Assembly: GCF_000018865.1 (NCBI RefSeq)
Contig: NC_010175.1
Span: 4,526,001 to 4,590,000, forward strand
Direction: 5' to 3'
Origin: Chloroflexus aurantiacus J-10-fl
GTDB lineage: Bacteria > Chloroflexota > Chloroflexia > Chloroflexales > Chloroflexaceae
DNA length: 64,000 nt
Shown piece by piece: positions 47,200-56,576 of this stretch (positions within the stretch are counted from its first letter, which is position 1; each line of letters begins with the position of its first letter). The position numbers were made by a program, and so were the translations under genes. Under the pieces are notes generated by a model, which had not been told where the DNA came from, did no database searches, and worked only from the letters and a program-made list of their open reading frames with translations.

Positions 47200-47497
47200 T
47201 GTCTATCCTTCCTGCGGCGGTAGAGGTCATACCAGTATCGTACCACACACGTATGACGCCGCAGCCCCCGCGCCGGTTCCGGGTTTGGGATTTCTTTCCC
47301 ACCTGGAGCGTTCTCCCGGATCATCCTTCACTGGTTACGTCACATGGAGCCTGGATGCCACTGCATTCTACCGGGCAACCGTCGTCGGGGAACCGTCGCT
47401 CTATAACCACCACTATCGGGATGGCTGAACGGAATACCGGTAGCCGCTGCGAGCGGTTCACCGGCATCCAGCATCACCCTGAGCGAAGCATTGACAG
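47200..47497. other. Intergenic, nothing recognised
   Basis: About 300 bp upstream of the MoxR operon. No gene, repeat family or clear promoter found. Confidence 0.5.
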
Positions 47498-47926
47498 CTA
47501 TTCTTCACGGCGCCAGACGTGGCGTTCAACCACCTGACGCACCAGTTCGCCACGTTCCCAGATTTCAACGACCCGTTGACTGATAATCGTCGTTGTCACA
47601 CTGATCGGCGCCGAAACAGCCGGCGTCGTGATCGTCGGCGTCGTCACCGTCGTAATCGGGGCTGCCGTCGGCGCACTCCCCATCCGGCGTCGGAGCCATG
47701 CCCGCCCGGCTTCAACGGCCAGCGTCGCCACACCGAGGGCCAGCGCCGTACCGAGCTGCCGTACCTGCGCCGGCGTCAATGCCAGGGGAAAGGTACGCGG
47801 AGCCAGCGCCGCCTGCTCACGCGGAGCCAGCGCATCAGGTTCGGTGAGCGCCGCGCCGCACGCGCCGCAGTACCGATTCTCAAGCGGGTTGCCATGGCGA
47901 CAGGCCGGACAGATCCGTTCAACCAT
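47498..47926 (-). CDS. Zinc-ribbon membrane-associated protein
   Basis: 142 residues. An N-terminal zinc ribbon (CPAC...CGAC spacing CPACRHGNPLENRYCGACG) is followed by a possible membrane helix (LGTALALGVATLAVEAGRAWL) and a Thr/Pro/Val-rich linker. The end (VVEIWERGELVRQVVERHVWRREE) is charged. It may bind metal or nucleic acid; no function assigned. Confidence 0.65.
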   Translation of the reverse strand: MVERICPACRHGNPLENRYCGACGAALTEPDALAPREQAALAPRTFPLALTPAQVRQLGTALALGVATLAVEAGRAWLRRRMGSAPTAAPITTVTTPTITTPAVSAPISVTTTIISQRVVEIWERGELVRQVVERHVWRREE

Positions 47927-48849
47927 ACGCTCACCTCGTCATCCGTGAATCAATCGTCGGCAACACAGCAGCGACGTTTGTATGTCGCGGTGCTTGTATT
48001 ATACCAACTTTACGCTGCGGTGGCAGGGAACAGACGCCACGCTGGGAGCGCACGCCTCCGGCGCGCAACACCGCCGGCAATCGCCCACCGTGCCTGCTTC
48101 CCGCCAGGTATCGCCACCCTGAACCAGCACACGACAGCACAAACCATCCCGCACCGGTCATTCCCGCCCCCGCTGGGGGCGGGTGAGGGTGGGGGCGATA
48201 CCCCGCCACATCGCTAGGAGCGCGCGCCTCCGGCGCGCAACACCGCCGGCAATCGCCCACCGTGCTTGCTTCCCGTCAGGTATCGCCACCCTGAACCAGT
48301 GTACGACAGCGCAAACCATCCCCCACCGGTCATTCCCGCCCCCAGCGGGGGCGGGTGAGAGTGGGAGCGTTACCCCGCCACATCGCTGGGAGCGCGCGCC
48401 TCCGGCGCGCAACACCGCCAGTAACCACCCACCGTGCCTGCTTCCCGCCGGGTATCGCCACCCTGCACCAGCACACGACAGCGCAAACCATCCCACACCG
48501 GTCATTCCCGCCCCCAGCGGGGGCGGGTGAGGGTGGGGGCGTTACCCCAATACATCCCTGGGAGCGCACACCTCCGGTGCGCAACACCGCCGGCAACCGC
48601 CCACCGTGCCCGCTTCCCGCCAGGTATCACCACCCTGAATCAGTGTGGGACAGCGCAAACCATCCTGCACCGGTCATTCCCGCCCCCAGCGGGGGCGGGT
48701 AAGGGTGGGGGCGTTACCCCGCCACGCACCACACTCAACCTTAACCGGCAACGGTATTCACGCCAAAACGTAACGAACATTCCTGGGGACGAATGACACC
48801 ACCGGGTAGGGGCGGGTTTGGAACCCGCCCCTACCCCGCCGCCCACCAC
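47927..48849. repeat. 172-bp tandem repeat block and palindromes
   Basis: Four copies with period exactly 172 bp, anchored at 48044, 48216, 48388 and 48560, each containing GGGAGCGC.CGCCTCCGGCGCGC, a GTATCGCCACCCTG segment and a CCCGCCCCCAGCGGGGGCGGG hairpin. No gene in this ~920 bp. Confidence 0.9.
48805..48835. repeat. Perfect 14-bp-arm palindrome
   Basis: GGTAGGGGCGGGTT and AACCCGCCCCTACC separated by TGG. It stands 14 bp beyond the stop of the small partner gene of the caspase cassette and may act as its terminator, but it resembles the dispersed TAGGGGCG family (compare CRISPR spacer 79). Confidence 0.8.
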
Positions 48850-49344
48850 CTACCGACGATCCCTTCGCCCCGCCACCCGCACCTGCACCACCGGTTTCGT
48901 TTCCGGTGAAATCTTCTCTGCAAGCTGCGGATCAGCCGCGAGCAGACGGCGCAGTAGTTCGTCAGCGGAAATATCCGGATCAGCGACCTCGATCCTGGCA
49001 CCCTCAACCACAATCACCACAACCGGCGGGGCAGGAGCAGGTGGATTTGCCGATGCTTTATCGCGCTGCCTGACTCGTTCAGCGATAACGCTGACAATAG
49101 GCGCAATAATCCCACTGATCATTGCCACCAGAATATCCTTATTGGCTGCGGCACCTTCAGCAATCTGGCGGATCAGCTCGTAAACATCACCACCCATTGC
49201 ACCGGTGTAGACCGGCTGGAGAACAACCCCCCGACTGCGCAGATCGGCGAGAACCTGATCGGCAAAGGCACTGACACTCGCCGGATCGGGGCTGGCCGGA
49301 TCGCTGTCTACGAACTCAACCTGAACCGTAACCTGATCGGACAT
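48850..49344 (-). CDS. Small partner protein of the caspase-NB-ARC-TPR gene (EACC1-like)
   Basis: 164 residues. Features: TGAMGGDVYELIRQIAEG and VVVIVVEGARIEVADPDISADELLRRLL, separated by an amphipathic helix (LVAMISGIIAPIVSVIAERVRQRD) and an Ala/Pro linker. Small proteins of this general plan (a conserved MGG motif followed by a helix and a beta hairpin) are known as effector-associated constant components beside NTPase-based conflict systems. It is 29 bp downstream of the big gene and in the same direction, so they are probably co-transcribed. The EACC1 link is a motif-level guess. Confidence 0.5.
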   Translation of the reverse strand: MSDQVTVQVEFVDSDPASPDPASVSAFADQVLADLRSRGVVLQPVYTGAMGGDVYELIRQIAEGAAANKDILVAMISGIIAPIVSVIAERVRQRDKASANPPAPAPPVVVIVVEGARIEVADPDISADELLRRLLAADPQLAEKISPETKPVVQVRVAGRRDRR

Positions 49345-49373
49345 ATCAAAGCTCCTCGCTCAATCACCAACCA

Positions 49374-52300
49374 TCAGCGACGCCTGAGCGCCCGCAATCG
49401 CTGCAAACCTCGATACAACCATCGTCGTCCGCGCAGCCGGGCAGTGCGAAGCGCCGGCAGGGCCATAATCCTGGGCCAGAGCAGCCCAAGTGCTGCACCG
49501 CCGGCAGCCAGCGCATACACCATAACGGGCGACAGATCAACAGGCGCAGGGTCTAGCAGGTTCAGGAGCAGAAGCGTGACCAGCCAGCCGACCTGAACGC
49601 GCCAGAGCACCCGTACCACGCCGGTTGCCTGCCGCCAGCGGAAATAGCCGACGGCACCGAGTACAAGCACCAACCCGGCACCGATCAGAGCGATTTGATC
49701 GGGCAGCACAAACCAGGTCAGCACAGCGCAGGCAGCAGTTTCCCAGATCGCCTGCCAGACCAGCCAGCCTCGTGCAAACCGGGTTATGAACGTTTCACGA
49801 TGGCGGCGGCCCAGCACGGCCTCGAAAATCGCCAGCGCTTCTTCGTAGTAGCGGCGGGCGGTGGGGTAGTCGCCTTCTTCCTGTGCAAGATTGCCCAGTG
49901 CGTGCAGGGTGACGGCGGTCTCACGATGGCGGCGGCCCAGCACGTCGTCCTTAATCGCCAGCGCTTCTTCGTAGTAGCGGCGGGCGGTGGGGTAGTCGCC
50001 TGCGGCTTGCGCGACCTTCCCCAGTTCGTGCAGGGTGACGGCGGTCTCACGATGGCGGCGGCCCAGCACGGCCTCGAAAATCGCCAGCGCTTCTTCGTAG
50101 TAGCGGCGGGCGGTGGGGTAGTCGCCTTCTTCCTGTGCAAGATTGCCCAGTGCGTGCAGGGTGACGGCGGTCTCACGATGGCGGCGGCCCAGCACGGCCT
50201 CGAAAATCGCCAGCGCTTCTTCGTAGTAGCGGCGGGCGGTGGGGTAGTCGCCTTCTTCCTGTGCAAGATTGCCCAGTGCGTGCAGGGTGACGGCGGTCTC
50301 ACGATGGCGGCGGCCCAGCACGGCCTCGGTAATTTCCAAATCTTCCAGGAAGTAGCGGCGGGCGGTGGGGTAGTCGCCTGCGGCTTGCGCGACCTTCCCC
50401 AGTTCGTGCAGGGTGACGGCGGTCTCACGATGGCGGCGGCCCAGCACGGCCTCGGTAATTTCCAAATCTTCCAGGAAGTAGCGGCGGGCGGTGGGGTAGT
50501 CGCCTGCGGCTTGCGCGACCTTCCCCAGTTCGTGCAGGGTGACGGCGGTCTCACGATGGCGGCGGCCCAGCACGGCCTCGGTAATTTCCAAATCTTCCAG
50601 GAAGTAGCGGCGGGCGGTGGGGTAGTCGCCTGCGGCTTGCGCGACCTTCCCCAGTTCGTGCAGGGTGACGGCGGTCTCACGATGGCGGCGGCCCAGCACG
50701 GCCTCGGTAATTTCCAAATCTTCCAGGAAGTAGCGGCGGGCGGTGGGGTAGTCGCCTGCGGCTTGCGCGACCTTCCCCAGTGCGTGCAGGGTGACGGCGG
50801 TCTCACGATGGCGGCGGCCCAGCACGGCCTCGGTAATTTCCAAATCTTCCAGGAAGTAGCGGCGGGCGGTGGGGTAGTCGCCTGCGGCTTGCGCGACCTT
50901 CCCCAGTTCGTGCAGGGTGACGGCGGTGGAGCGATGGCGGCGGCCCAGCACGTCGTCCTTAATCGCCAGCGCTTCTTCGTAGTAGCGGCGGGCGGTGGGG
51001 TAGTCGCCTGCGGCTTGCGCGACCTTCCCCAGTGCGTGCAGGGTGACGGCGGTCTCACGATGGCGGCGGCCCAGCACGTCGTCCTTAATCGCCAGCGCTT
51101 CTTCGTAGTAGCGGCGGGCGGTGGGGTAGTCGCCTGCGGCTTGCGCGACCTTCCCCAGTGCGTGCAGGGTGACGGCGGTCTCACGATGGCGGCGGCCCAG
51201 CACGTCGTCCTTAATCGCCAGCGCTTCTTCGTAGTAGCGGCGGGCGGTGGGGTAGTCGCCTGCGGCTTGCGCGACCTTCCCCAGTGCGTGCAGGGTGACG
51301 GCGGTCTCACGATGGCGGCGGCCCAGCACGTCGTCCTTAATCGCCAGCGCTTCTTCGTAGTAGCGGCGGGCGGTGGGGTAGTCGCCTGCGGCTTGCGCGA
51401 CCTTCCCCAGTGCGTGCAGGGTGACGGCGGTCTCACGATGGCGGCGGCCCAGCACGTCGTCCTTAATCGCCAGCGCTTCTTCGTAGTAGCGGCGGGCGGT
51501 GGGGTAGTCGCCTGCGGCTTGCGCGACCTTCCCCAGTGCGTGCAGGGTGACGGCGGTCTCACGATGGCGGCGGCCCAGCACGTCGTCCTTAATCGCCAGC
51601 GCTTCTTCGTAGTAGCAGCGGGCGGTGGGGTAGTCGCCTGCGGCTTGCGCGACCTTCCCCAGTGCGTGCAGGGTGACGGCGGTGGAGCGATGGCGGCGGC
51701 CCAGCACGGCCTCGGTAATTTCCAAATCTTCCAGGAAGTAGCGGCGGGCGGTGGGGTAGTCGCCTTCTTCCTGTGCAAGATTGCCCAGTGCGTGCAGGGT
51801 GACGGCGGTGGAGCGATGGCGGCGGCCCAGCACGTCGTCCTTAATCGCCAGCGCTTCTTCGTAGTAGCGGCGGGCGGTGGGGTAGTCGCCTGCGGCTTGC
51901 GCGACCTTCCCCAGTTCGTGCAGGGTGACGGCGGTCTCACGATGGCGGCGGCCCAGCACGTCGTCCTTAATCGCCAGCGCTTCTTCGTAGTAGCGGCGGG
52001 CGGTGGGGTAGTCGCCTGCGGCTTGCGCGACCTTCCCCAGTTCGTGCAGGGTGACGGCGGTCTCACGATGGCGGCGGCCCAGCACGTCGTCCTTAATCGC
52101 CAGCGCTTCTTCGTAGTAGCAGCGGGCAGTGGGGTAGTTGTCGTCGGCGTACATGACCAGGCCGGCAGCGTGGAACAGGGCAGCACTGTCGGCATCGCGC
52201 CCTGCCATCTGTGCGTCGAGTAGCCGGCGGATATGATCGCGAAAGGGTGGTGCCGACAATTCCCATTCATCATCGAGGCGCTGGATCGTCTGCGCCAATC

Positions 52301-54278
52301 CCTGCGCTGCCCGCCGCCAGTCGGCAGCGCAATCGGGGCTGACACTGCGGGCGTAGGCGCCTAACAGCCGGTGGAGACGGTAACCGTCTGCGGATCGCTC
52401 GATCAACCCCAGCTCGCGCAGGCGCTGAAGGGCCTGTGTCCCCTGTTCGCACCTGTCTTCATCGGCAGGATCAATCGCGGCTGCCCGCATCAGCACTTCT
52501 TCGAGGATTGGTTCCGGCGCAAGCTGGGCGGCTGCCAGCCAGATGGTTCTGGCCAGACTGTCGATGGGATCATCACCCAGGCGCTGATAGCTCAGGGCGA
52601 AGGCAGCGACAATACTTGCCCGCTCGGCCTGGGGTAGCCCTTCGCTCAGTTCCTGGTTCAACGATTGGTGCCTGATACTTTCGCTCCGCAGTAGCTCACG
52701 ATACCTGGTCAGGGTCACGCTGCTTTTCGCCAGATACCCGCCGGCCAGGGTCAGGGCCAGGGGCAGTCCACCCAGTTCTTGAATGATGGCCTGGGCAGCC
52801 TTTGCTTCAGCCGGGTCGGCCAGTAGTTGATCAATGGTACAGCCGCGATCTGCGGCGCGCGGGCGCAGCAGTAACGCTTGACTGGCTGCATCGGAGAGGG
52901 TGTTAAGGGAGAACGTTCGTACACCGCTGGTAGTTGCCCAGGTCTGGCGACGAGTGGTGATCAGCAGCCGGCTACCACCGCCGCGTGGACGCCATTGGTG
53001 CAGTAATGCCGGGTCTTCCAGGTTGTCGAAGATAATCAAACGGCACCCTGGCTGCTCCCAGATCGTCCGTACCAGTTCGGCCCGCTGGTGCAGGCTCAGC
53101 CGCTCAGTGTTGCGCGTCCCACCGTCGAAATCCGTACTCTGGCGACTCGATAGTTCGCTCTGGTCATCGTCGAAGAGTTGCAACCCGCGTGTCCCGCCAC
53201 ACGCCGCTATCTGAGCCTCGATGGTGTCAGGGCGCTCCATCGTGAGCCAGAAGATGCCATCAGGAAAGTGATGACGATAGCGATGCACAAACTCAATCGC
53301 CAGCCGGGTTTTACCGATGCCGCCGATGCCGGTAATCGCGGGTAGCAGCGCGACATCACCGGCATCGGCGCCGATCAGCATAGCGGCCAGGCGCTGAAGT
53401 TCTTCCTCGCGACCGACAAAGTCAGCGTCGGGCAGCGGAACGTGGGGAATCACAAACGGCTGATGGTTGGGGGTACGCACACGGGCGCGATCAGGGTAGT
53501 ACGCCAGCACCACTCCCTCTGAACGGTCAAATCCGTACTCGCCTGGTTGATAGTCGGCCAGTTCACGCTGGAGCAGCGCGTGCAGGCTTTGCCAGGTCAC
53601 CCGGCCATCTTCGAGCACGGCAGCCCCGCGCAGGCCATGAAGCAGGGCGGCGCTGTAGCAGGTCGCACCATCGCGTTCGTAGGCTTTTTGCCAGGGGCTG
53701 ACAGCAGCCAGGGTTTTGCGCATTGAGCTGACGACACCCCGGTTGGTGTCGGGAGCTTGAATATCTAACGCCTGGGCCAGGCGTCGGCGCAGATTGGCTA
53801 CGACCGGATCGGGGGCGGCATCGCCGACCGCACCGGCGTAGCAACAGTCGAGCACGATCAGCAGCCGGTCGGGAGTGTGATGGCGCAGCACCTTCTCTTG
53901 CAGCCACTCCATTGAGAGGTGCGCGTGCGGATCGTCACGCGCATCGTCGGTGCGGAAATTGGAGGTGACCAGGTATACGTCGCTGTGGCCGTGGTGGTCG
54001 GTGACATACCGCCCGTGGCCGATAAAATAGATCAGTAACGTGCCGTGCTGACCGGCGGCCCGCCGTGCGTCAAAGATGGCCCTACGCACGGCATCGGTGG
54101 TGGCGGCTTCGCCGAGTAACGGCCCACCACCGTGCAGGGTGAAATTGCACACCGATGAGGCCAGCATATCGGCAACCTGACGCGCCGTCTCCTCGGCGTA
54201 GCGGAGCGGCGCCAGCCCCGTTTCCGGGCCACCATTGACACCAATCACCAGCGCAATCTTCGGTTGCAGATCACTCAT
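49374..54278 (-). CDS. Caspase-like protease - NB-ARC ATPase - 19 TPR - transmembrane protein
   Basis: 1634 residues. Domain order: caspase/metacaspase fold (~1-265) with H88 (YFIGHGRYV) and C146 (LDCCYAG); an NB-ARC/STAND NTPase (~285-690) with P-loop TGIGGIGKTRLA (~316-327), Walker B CRLIIFDNLED and GSRLLITTRR; 19 TPRs of exactly 42 residues (~713-1495, DNA 49790-52140); and ~4 C-terminal membrane helices (~1500-1600). This is an NLR-like regulated cell-death or defence architecture: TPRs sense a trigger, the NTPase oligomerises and the protease is activated at the membrane (inference from domain families). Translation starts at ATG 54278; the first 10 residues are the usual caspase-1 strand. 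The TPRs are near-identical at the DNA level. Confidence 0.9.
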   Translation of the reverse strand: MSDLQPKIALVIGVNGGPETGLAPLRYAEETARQVADMLASSVCNFTLHGGGPLLGEAATTDAVRRAIFDARRAAGQHGTLLIYFIGHGRYVTDHHGHSDVYLVTSNFRTDDARDDPHAHLSMEWLQEKVLRHHTPDRLLIVLDCCYAGAVGDAAPDPVVANLRRRLAQALDIQAPDTNRGVVSSMRKTLAAVSPWQKAYERDGATCYSAALLHGLRGAAVLEDGRVTWQSLHALLQRELADYQPGEYGFDRSEGVVLAYYPDRARVRTPNHQPFVIPHVPLPDADFVGREEELQRLAAMLIGADAGDVALLPAITGIGGIGKTRLAIEFVHRYRHHFPDGIFWLTMERPDTIEAQIAACGGTRGLQLFDDDQSELSSRQSTDFDGGTRNTERLSLHQRAELVRTIWEQPGCRLIIFDNLEDPALLHQWRPRGGGSRLLITTRRQTWATTSGVRTFSLNTLSDAASQALLLRPRAADRGCTIDQLLADPAEAKAAQAIIQELGGLPLALTLAGGYLAKSSVTLTRYRELLRSESIRHQSLNQELSEGLPQAERASIVAAFALSYQRLGDDPIDSLARTIWLAAAQLAPEPILEEVLMRAAAIDPADEDRCEQGTQALQRLRELGLIERSADGYRLHRLLGAYARSVSPDCAADWRRAAQGLAQTIQRLDDEWELSAPPFRDHIRRLLDAQMAGRDADSAALFHAAGLVMYADDNYPTARCYYEEALAIKDDVLGRRHRETAVTLHELGKVAQAAGDYPTARRYYEEALAIKDDVLGRRHRETAVTLHELGKVAQAAGDYPTARRYYEEALAIKDDVLGRRHRSTAVTLHALGNLAQEEGDYPTARRYFLEDLEITEAVLGRRHRSTAVTLHALGKVAQAAGDYPTARCYYEEALAIKDDVLGRRHRETAVTLHALGKVAQAAGDYPTARRYYEEALAIKDDVLGRRHRETAVTLHALGKVAQAAGDYPTARRYYEEALAIKDDVLGRRHRETAVTLHALGKVAQAAGDYPTARRYYEEALAIKDDVLGRRHRETAVTLHALGKVAQAAGDYPTARRYYEEALAIKDDVLGRRHRETAVTLHALGKVAQAAGDYPTARRYYEEALAIKDDVLGRRHRSTAVTLHELGKVAQAAGDYPTARRYFLEDLEITEAVLGRRHRETAVTLHALGKVAQAAGDYPTARRYFLEDLEITEAVLGRRHRETAVTLHELGKVAQAAGDYPTARRYFLEDLEITEAVLGRRHRETAVTLHELGKVAQAAGDYPTARRYFLEDLEITEAVLGRRHRETAVTLHELGKVAQAAGDYPTARRYFLEDLEITEAVLGRRHRETAVTLHALGNLAQEEGDYPTARRYYEEALAIFEAVLGRRHRETAVTLHALGNLAQEEGDYPTARRYYEEALAIFEAVLGRRHRETAVTLHELGKVAQAAGDYPTARRYYEEALAIKDDVLGRRHRETAVTLHALGNLAQEEGDYPTARRYYEEALAIFEAVLGRRHRETFITRFARGWLVWQAIWETAACAVLTWFVLPDQIALIGAGLVLVLGAVGYFRWRQATGVVRVLWRVQVGWLVTLLLLNLLDPAPVDLSPVMVYALAAGGAALGLLWPRIMALPALRTARLRGRRWLYRGLQRLRALRRR
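49790..52140 (-). repeat. 126-bp coding repeat array (19 TPR units)
   Basis: Unit anchors at 49815 to 52083 are 126 bp apart without exception. Three helix-A types (YYEEALAIKDDV, YFLEDLEITEAV, YYEEALAIFEAV) and three helix-B ends (HALGKVAQAAG, HELGKVAQAAG, HALGNLAQEEG) combine in different orders; HRETAV and HRSTAV alternate as well. Confidence 0.95.
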
Positions 54279-54909
54279 GGTAAGTCCGTGATGTCAGCCA
54301 GATCGTTCGGCGATGTCAGTTTCTCTGTGAGTGGCGGAGAAACATGTTCATTATAGCCAATTGTTAAGTACCTGTCACCCGTAGCGCGGCATAGATTTCC
54401 GGGTAAGTTCTGACTGGAACCTGTTGCAAAAAATAGCTCCTGGAAGTTATCTCATTCATTCCTGACCAACGCTATGAGCATGATGAACGACACCGAATCC
54501 TTGTGACAGCCGGGTCTACGGTGTACCACGCGCCCGGCACGAAGGACGGCTGCTGCGGCAGCATGGCTGCTGCACTCCATACCGAGCGACACGCGCAAGA
54601 CGTGCGTGTTACAGCATCTGCAAAATCTGCAAAACGTCGCACTCCATACCGCGTACCACGTGCCCGGCACGAAGGACGGCTGTTGCGGCAGCCATGCTGC
54701 CGCACTCCATACCACGCGACACGCGCATAACGAGCGGGCAAGGCAACCAATTCGGCGGTGATGGCACTGGAGATGGTTGTCAGCCATCCGCGCTGCCTAC
54801 CGGCAGTCTGGAAGAGGGTAGCAACGCAGGTTATGTCTATCCTCTGTATTCTCCGTGCCTCTGTGGTGACAAAGGTAGCAACCTGGGTATGCAATACGTT
54901 CTCATCAGG
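54279..54909. repeat. Intergenic region with dispersed repeats
   Basis: About 630 bp with no gene. Positions 54523-54720 hold two copies of a segment with CGTACCACG(C/T)GCCCGGCACGAAGG, GCGGCAGCCATGCTGCCGC-like hairpin and ACTCCATACC, related in core to the repeat at 24610. Positions ~54835-54870 carry CCGTGCCTCTGTGGTG, the inverse of the element at 24503. Confidence 0.75.
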
Positions 54910-55695
54910 CTACGCTGCCGTCTTCGGTTTCGCGTTGGGCACGAAACGGGCCAGAATGATGCCCACTTCGTAGAGGAGATACATAGGCAAGGCCAGCAGC
55001 ATCAGGTTCACCGGATCACCGGTTGGGGTAATAAAGGCCGCAATAATAATCACAATCACCAGCGCATATCGGCGGTACCCGGCCAATTGGCGGGCGGTGG
55101 TCACGTTCAGATAGGCCAGCACATAGATGATGATCGGCAATTCAAACACGATCCCGTTGATCAACAGCAGCATCGAGACCGTCTCCAAAAAGTCGGATAG
55201 GGTCGGCTGGGTCTGGATCAATGGCGAATCGGAAAAACCGATCAGGAATTGCAGCGCAACCGGTGTGGTAACGAACCAGCCGAAGGCGATCCCGGCCAGG
55301 AAGAAGAGGGTAACAAAGGGGAGTGCGCGATAGATCAGGCGGCGCTCGCTGTCGGTAAGGCCGGGGATAATGAAGGCCAGAATCTGATAGACAATCACCG
55401 GCATGGCCAGAATCACTCCCACCAGCAAAGCTACCTTCATGTAGCTGGTAAACTGCTCGGTAGTACCGACCGACTGAATCGGGGCAAACCGGTCGTTGAT
55501 CGGGGCAAAGGTCAGGATCAGGATGTCAATCAGCTTAATCGGCCCCTGTGGCCAGACAGCGACAAAGCCCAGCACCATCCCGATCAGCACGGCAATACCA
55601 GACTTAATCAGCCGGCTCCGCAGCTCGATCAGGTGCTCAACCAGGGTCATTGAGGCATCGTCGGCCCGATTAGCTCTTGCCGGTCGTGTGGTCAT
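54910..55695 (-). CDS. tatC: Sec-independent protein translocase TatC
   Basis: 261 residues with six membrane helices. The conserved N terminus (MTLVEHLIELRSRLIKSGIAVLIG) and the first periplasmic loop are present, as are TLFFLAGIAFGWFVTTP and AAFITPTGDPVNLMLLALPMYLLYEVGI. Receptor of the twin-arginine translocase for folded proteins. Overlaps the tatA/B gene by ATGA on the minus strand. Confidence 0.95.
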   Translation of the reverse strand: MTTRPARANRADDASMTLVEHLIELRSRLIKSGIAVLIGMVLGFVAVWPQGPIKLIDILILTFAPINDRFAPIQSVGTTEQFTSYMKVALLVGVILAMPVIVYQILAFIIPGLTDSERRLIYRALPFVTLFFLAGIAFGWFVTTPVALQFLIGFSDSPLIQTQPTLSDFLETVSMLLLINGIVFELPIIIYVLAYLNVTTARQLAGYRRYALVIVIIIAAFITPTGDPVNLMLLALPMYLLYEVGIILARFVPNAKPKTAA

Positions 55696-56537
55696 GAGGT
55701 TACCGTCTCCTCTGTTGCAGGTGATGCAGGTATCTGCGGTTGCCAGTGTTCATCAAGCAAACCACGAGCCTGTAACTGAAAGACAATGGCCTGCAATTCA
55801 GCCGCCAGACTGTTCAGCCGGTTGAGCAGGTTATGCAGTTCATCGGCAGAGACAGATACCGGCGCAGTACCGTTTGGGTCGAGAAAAGGCACCTCTTGCG
55901 CCGGAGCGTGATCCGCTGTCGTGGACAGCACCGGCTGCTCCTGGGGCGCAGGCGATGGCGTTGCAGAGGTTGTCCCCGCCTCAGCCGGTGCAGGTGCCGG
56001 TTCAGCAAGCAAGGCACGGTCTTCCTCAGTAATCGTTTGCACCACCGCCGAGGCTGATGGCGAGGCTGCCATCGGTGTCGCTGCGGGCACAATTGGCTGG
56101 GCCGGCGGGCGAATCACCGGTCTGGCAGTGGTTGCGGCGTCATCGAGCACACTTTGTGCCTGTTGCCCAACGGTTTTGACGTCGTCGAGTACACTTTGCG
56201 CCTGCTGACCGACGGTCTTAACTTCGTCCAGCGCACTTTGCACCTGCTGACCGGCGGCCTTCACCTCATCGGCGAGTGCCTGCATATCATTACGCACATC
56301 GAGTTGATTGCGGGTACGCACCAGCTCATCGCGCAACTGGGCAATCTCGCGTTCAAACTCGCTGCGCATTTCATTGATCATCTGCAATTCGGGTGACTGT
56401 TGCTGCCAGGCAAGAAACTTTGCCACCTGCTTGCCGGCAAAGCGCCCTAACTCCGGCAGGCGTTCTGGCCCGAAGAGCACCAGAGCAAGGCCGGCGATCA
56501 GGATGAACTCAAAGAGATGAACGTTAAATATCTCCAT
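55692..56537 (-). CDS. TatA/TatB-family translocase protein
   Basis: 281 residues, longer than usual. Start 56537 places the family's N-terminal hinge at residue 1: MEIFNVHLFEFILIAGLALVLFGPERLPELGR (membrane helix, FGPERLPELG motif). An amphipathic helix and a coiled coil follow, with three near-copies of a VQSALDEVKTVGQQ-type 14-residue segment, then a Pro/Ala-rich tail. The Glu-helix length and tail suggest TatB; TatA cannot be excluded. Directly upstream of tatC. Confidence 0.88.
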   Translation of the reverse strand: MEIFNVHLFEFILIAGLALVLFGPERLPELGRFAGKQVAKFLAWQQQSPELQMINEMRSEFEREIAQLRDELVRTRNQLDVRNDMQALADEVKAAGQQVQSALDEVKTVGQQAQSVLDDVKTVGQQAQSVLDDAATTARPVIRPPAQPIVPAATPMAASPSASAVVQTITEEDRALLAEPAPAPAEAGTTSATPSPAPQEQPVLSTTADHAPAQEVPFLDPNGTAPVSVSADELHNLLNRLNSLAAELQAIVFQLQARGLLDEHWQPQIPASPATEETVTS

Positions 56538-56576
56538 ACGACCCCGTGCTATGTCGGTGCCGATCCGTCTAGTCAT

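Noticed and set aside
49695-52223. 842-residue plus-strand frame opposite the TPR region
   Set aside because: It exists because the 126-bp unit is divisible by three. The minus frame encodes clear TPRs joined to caspase and NB-ARC domains.
49784-52345. 853-residue second minus-strand frame in the TPR region
   Set aside because: A shifted-frame shadow of the TPR gene, with repeated Pro/Thr/Trp sequence of no known type.
54523-54720. Possible tRNA or small RNA because of strong hairpins
   Set aside because: No cloverleaf or T-loop consensus. The sequence matches a dispersed repeat family in the window.
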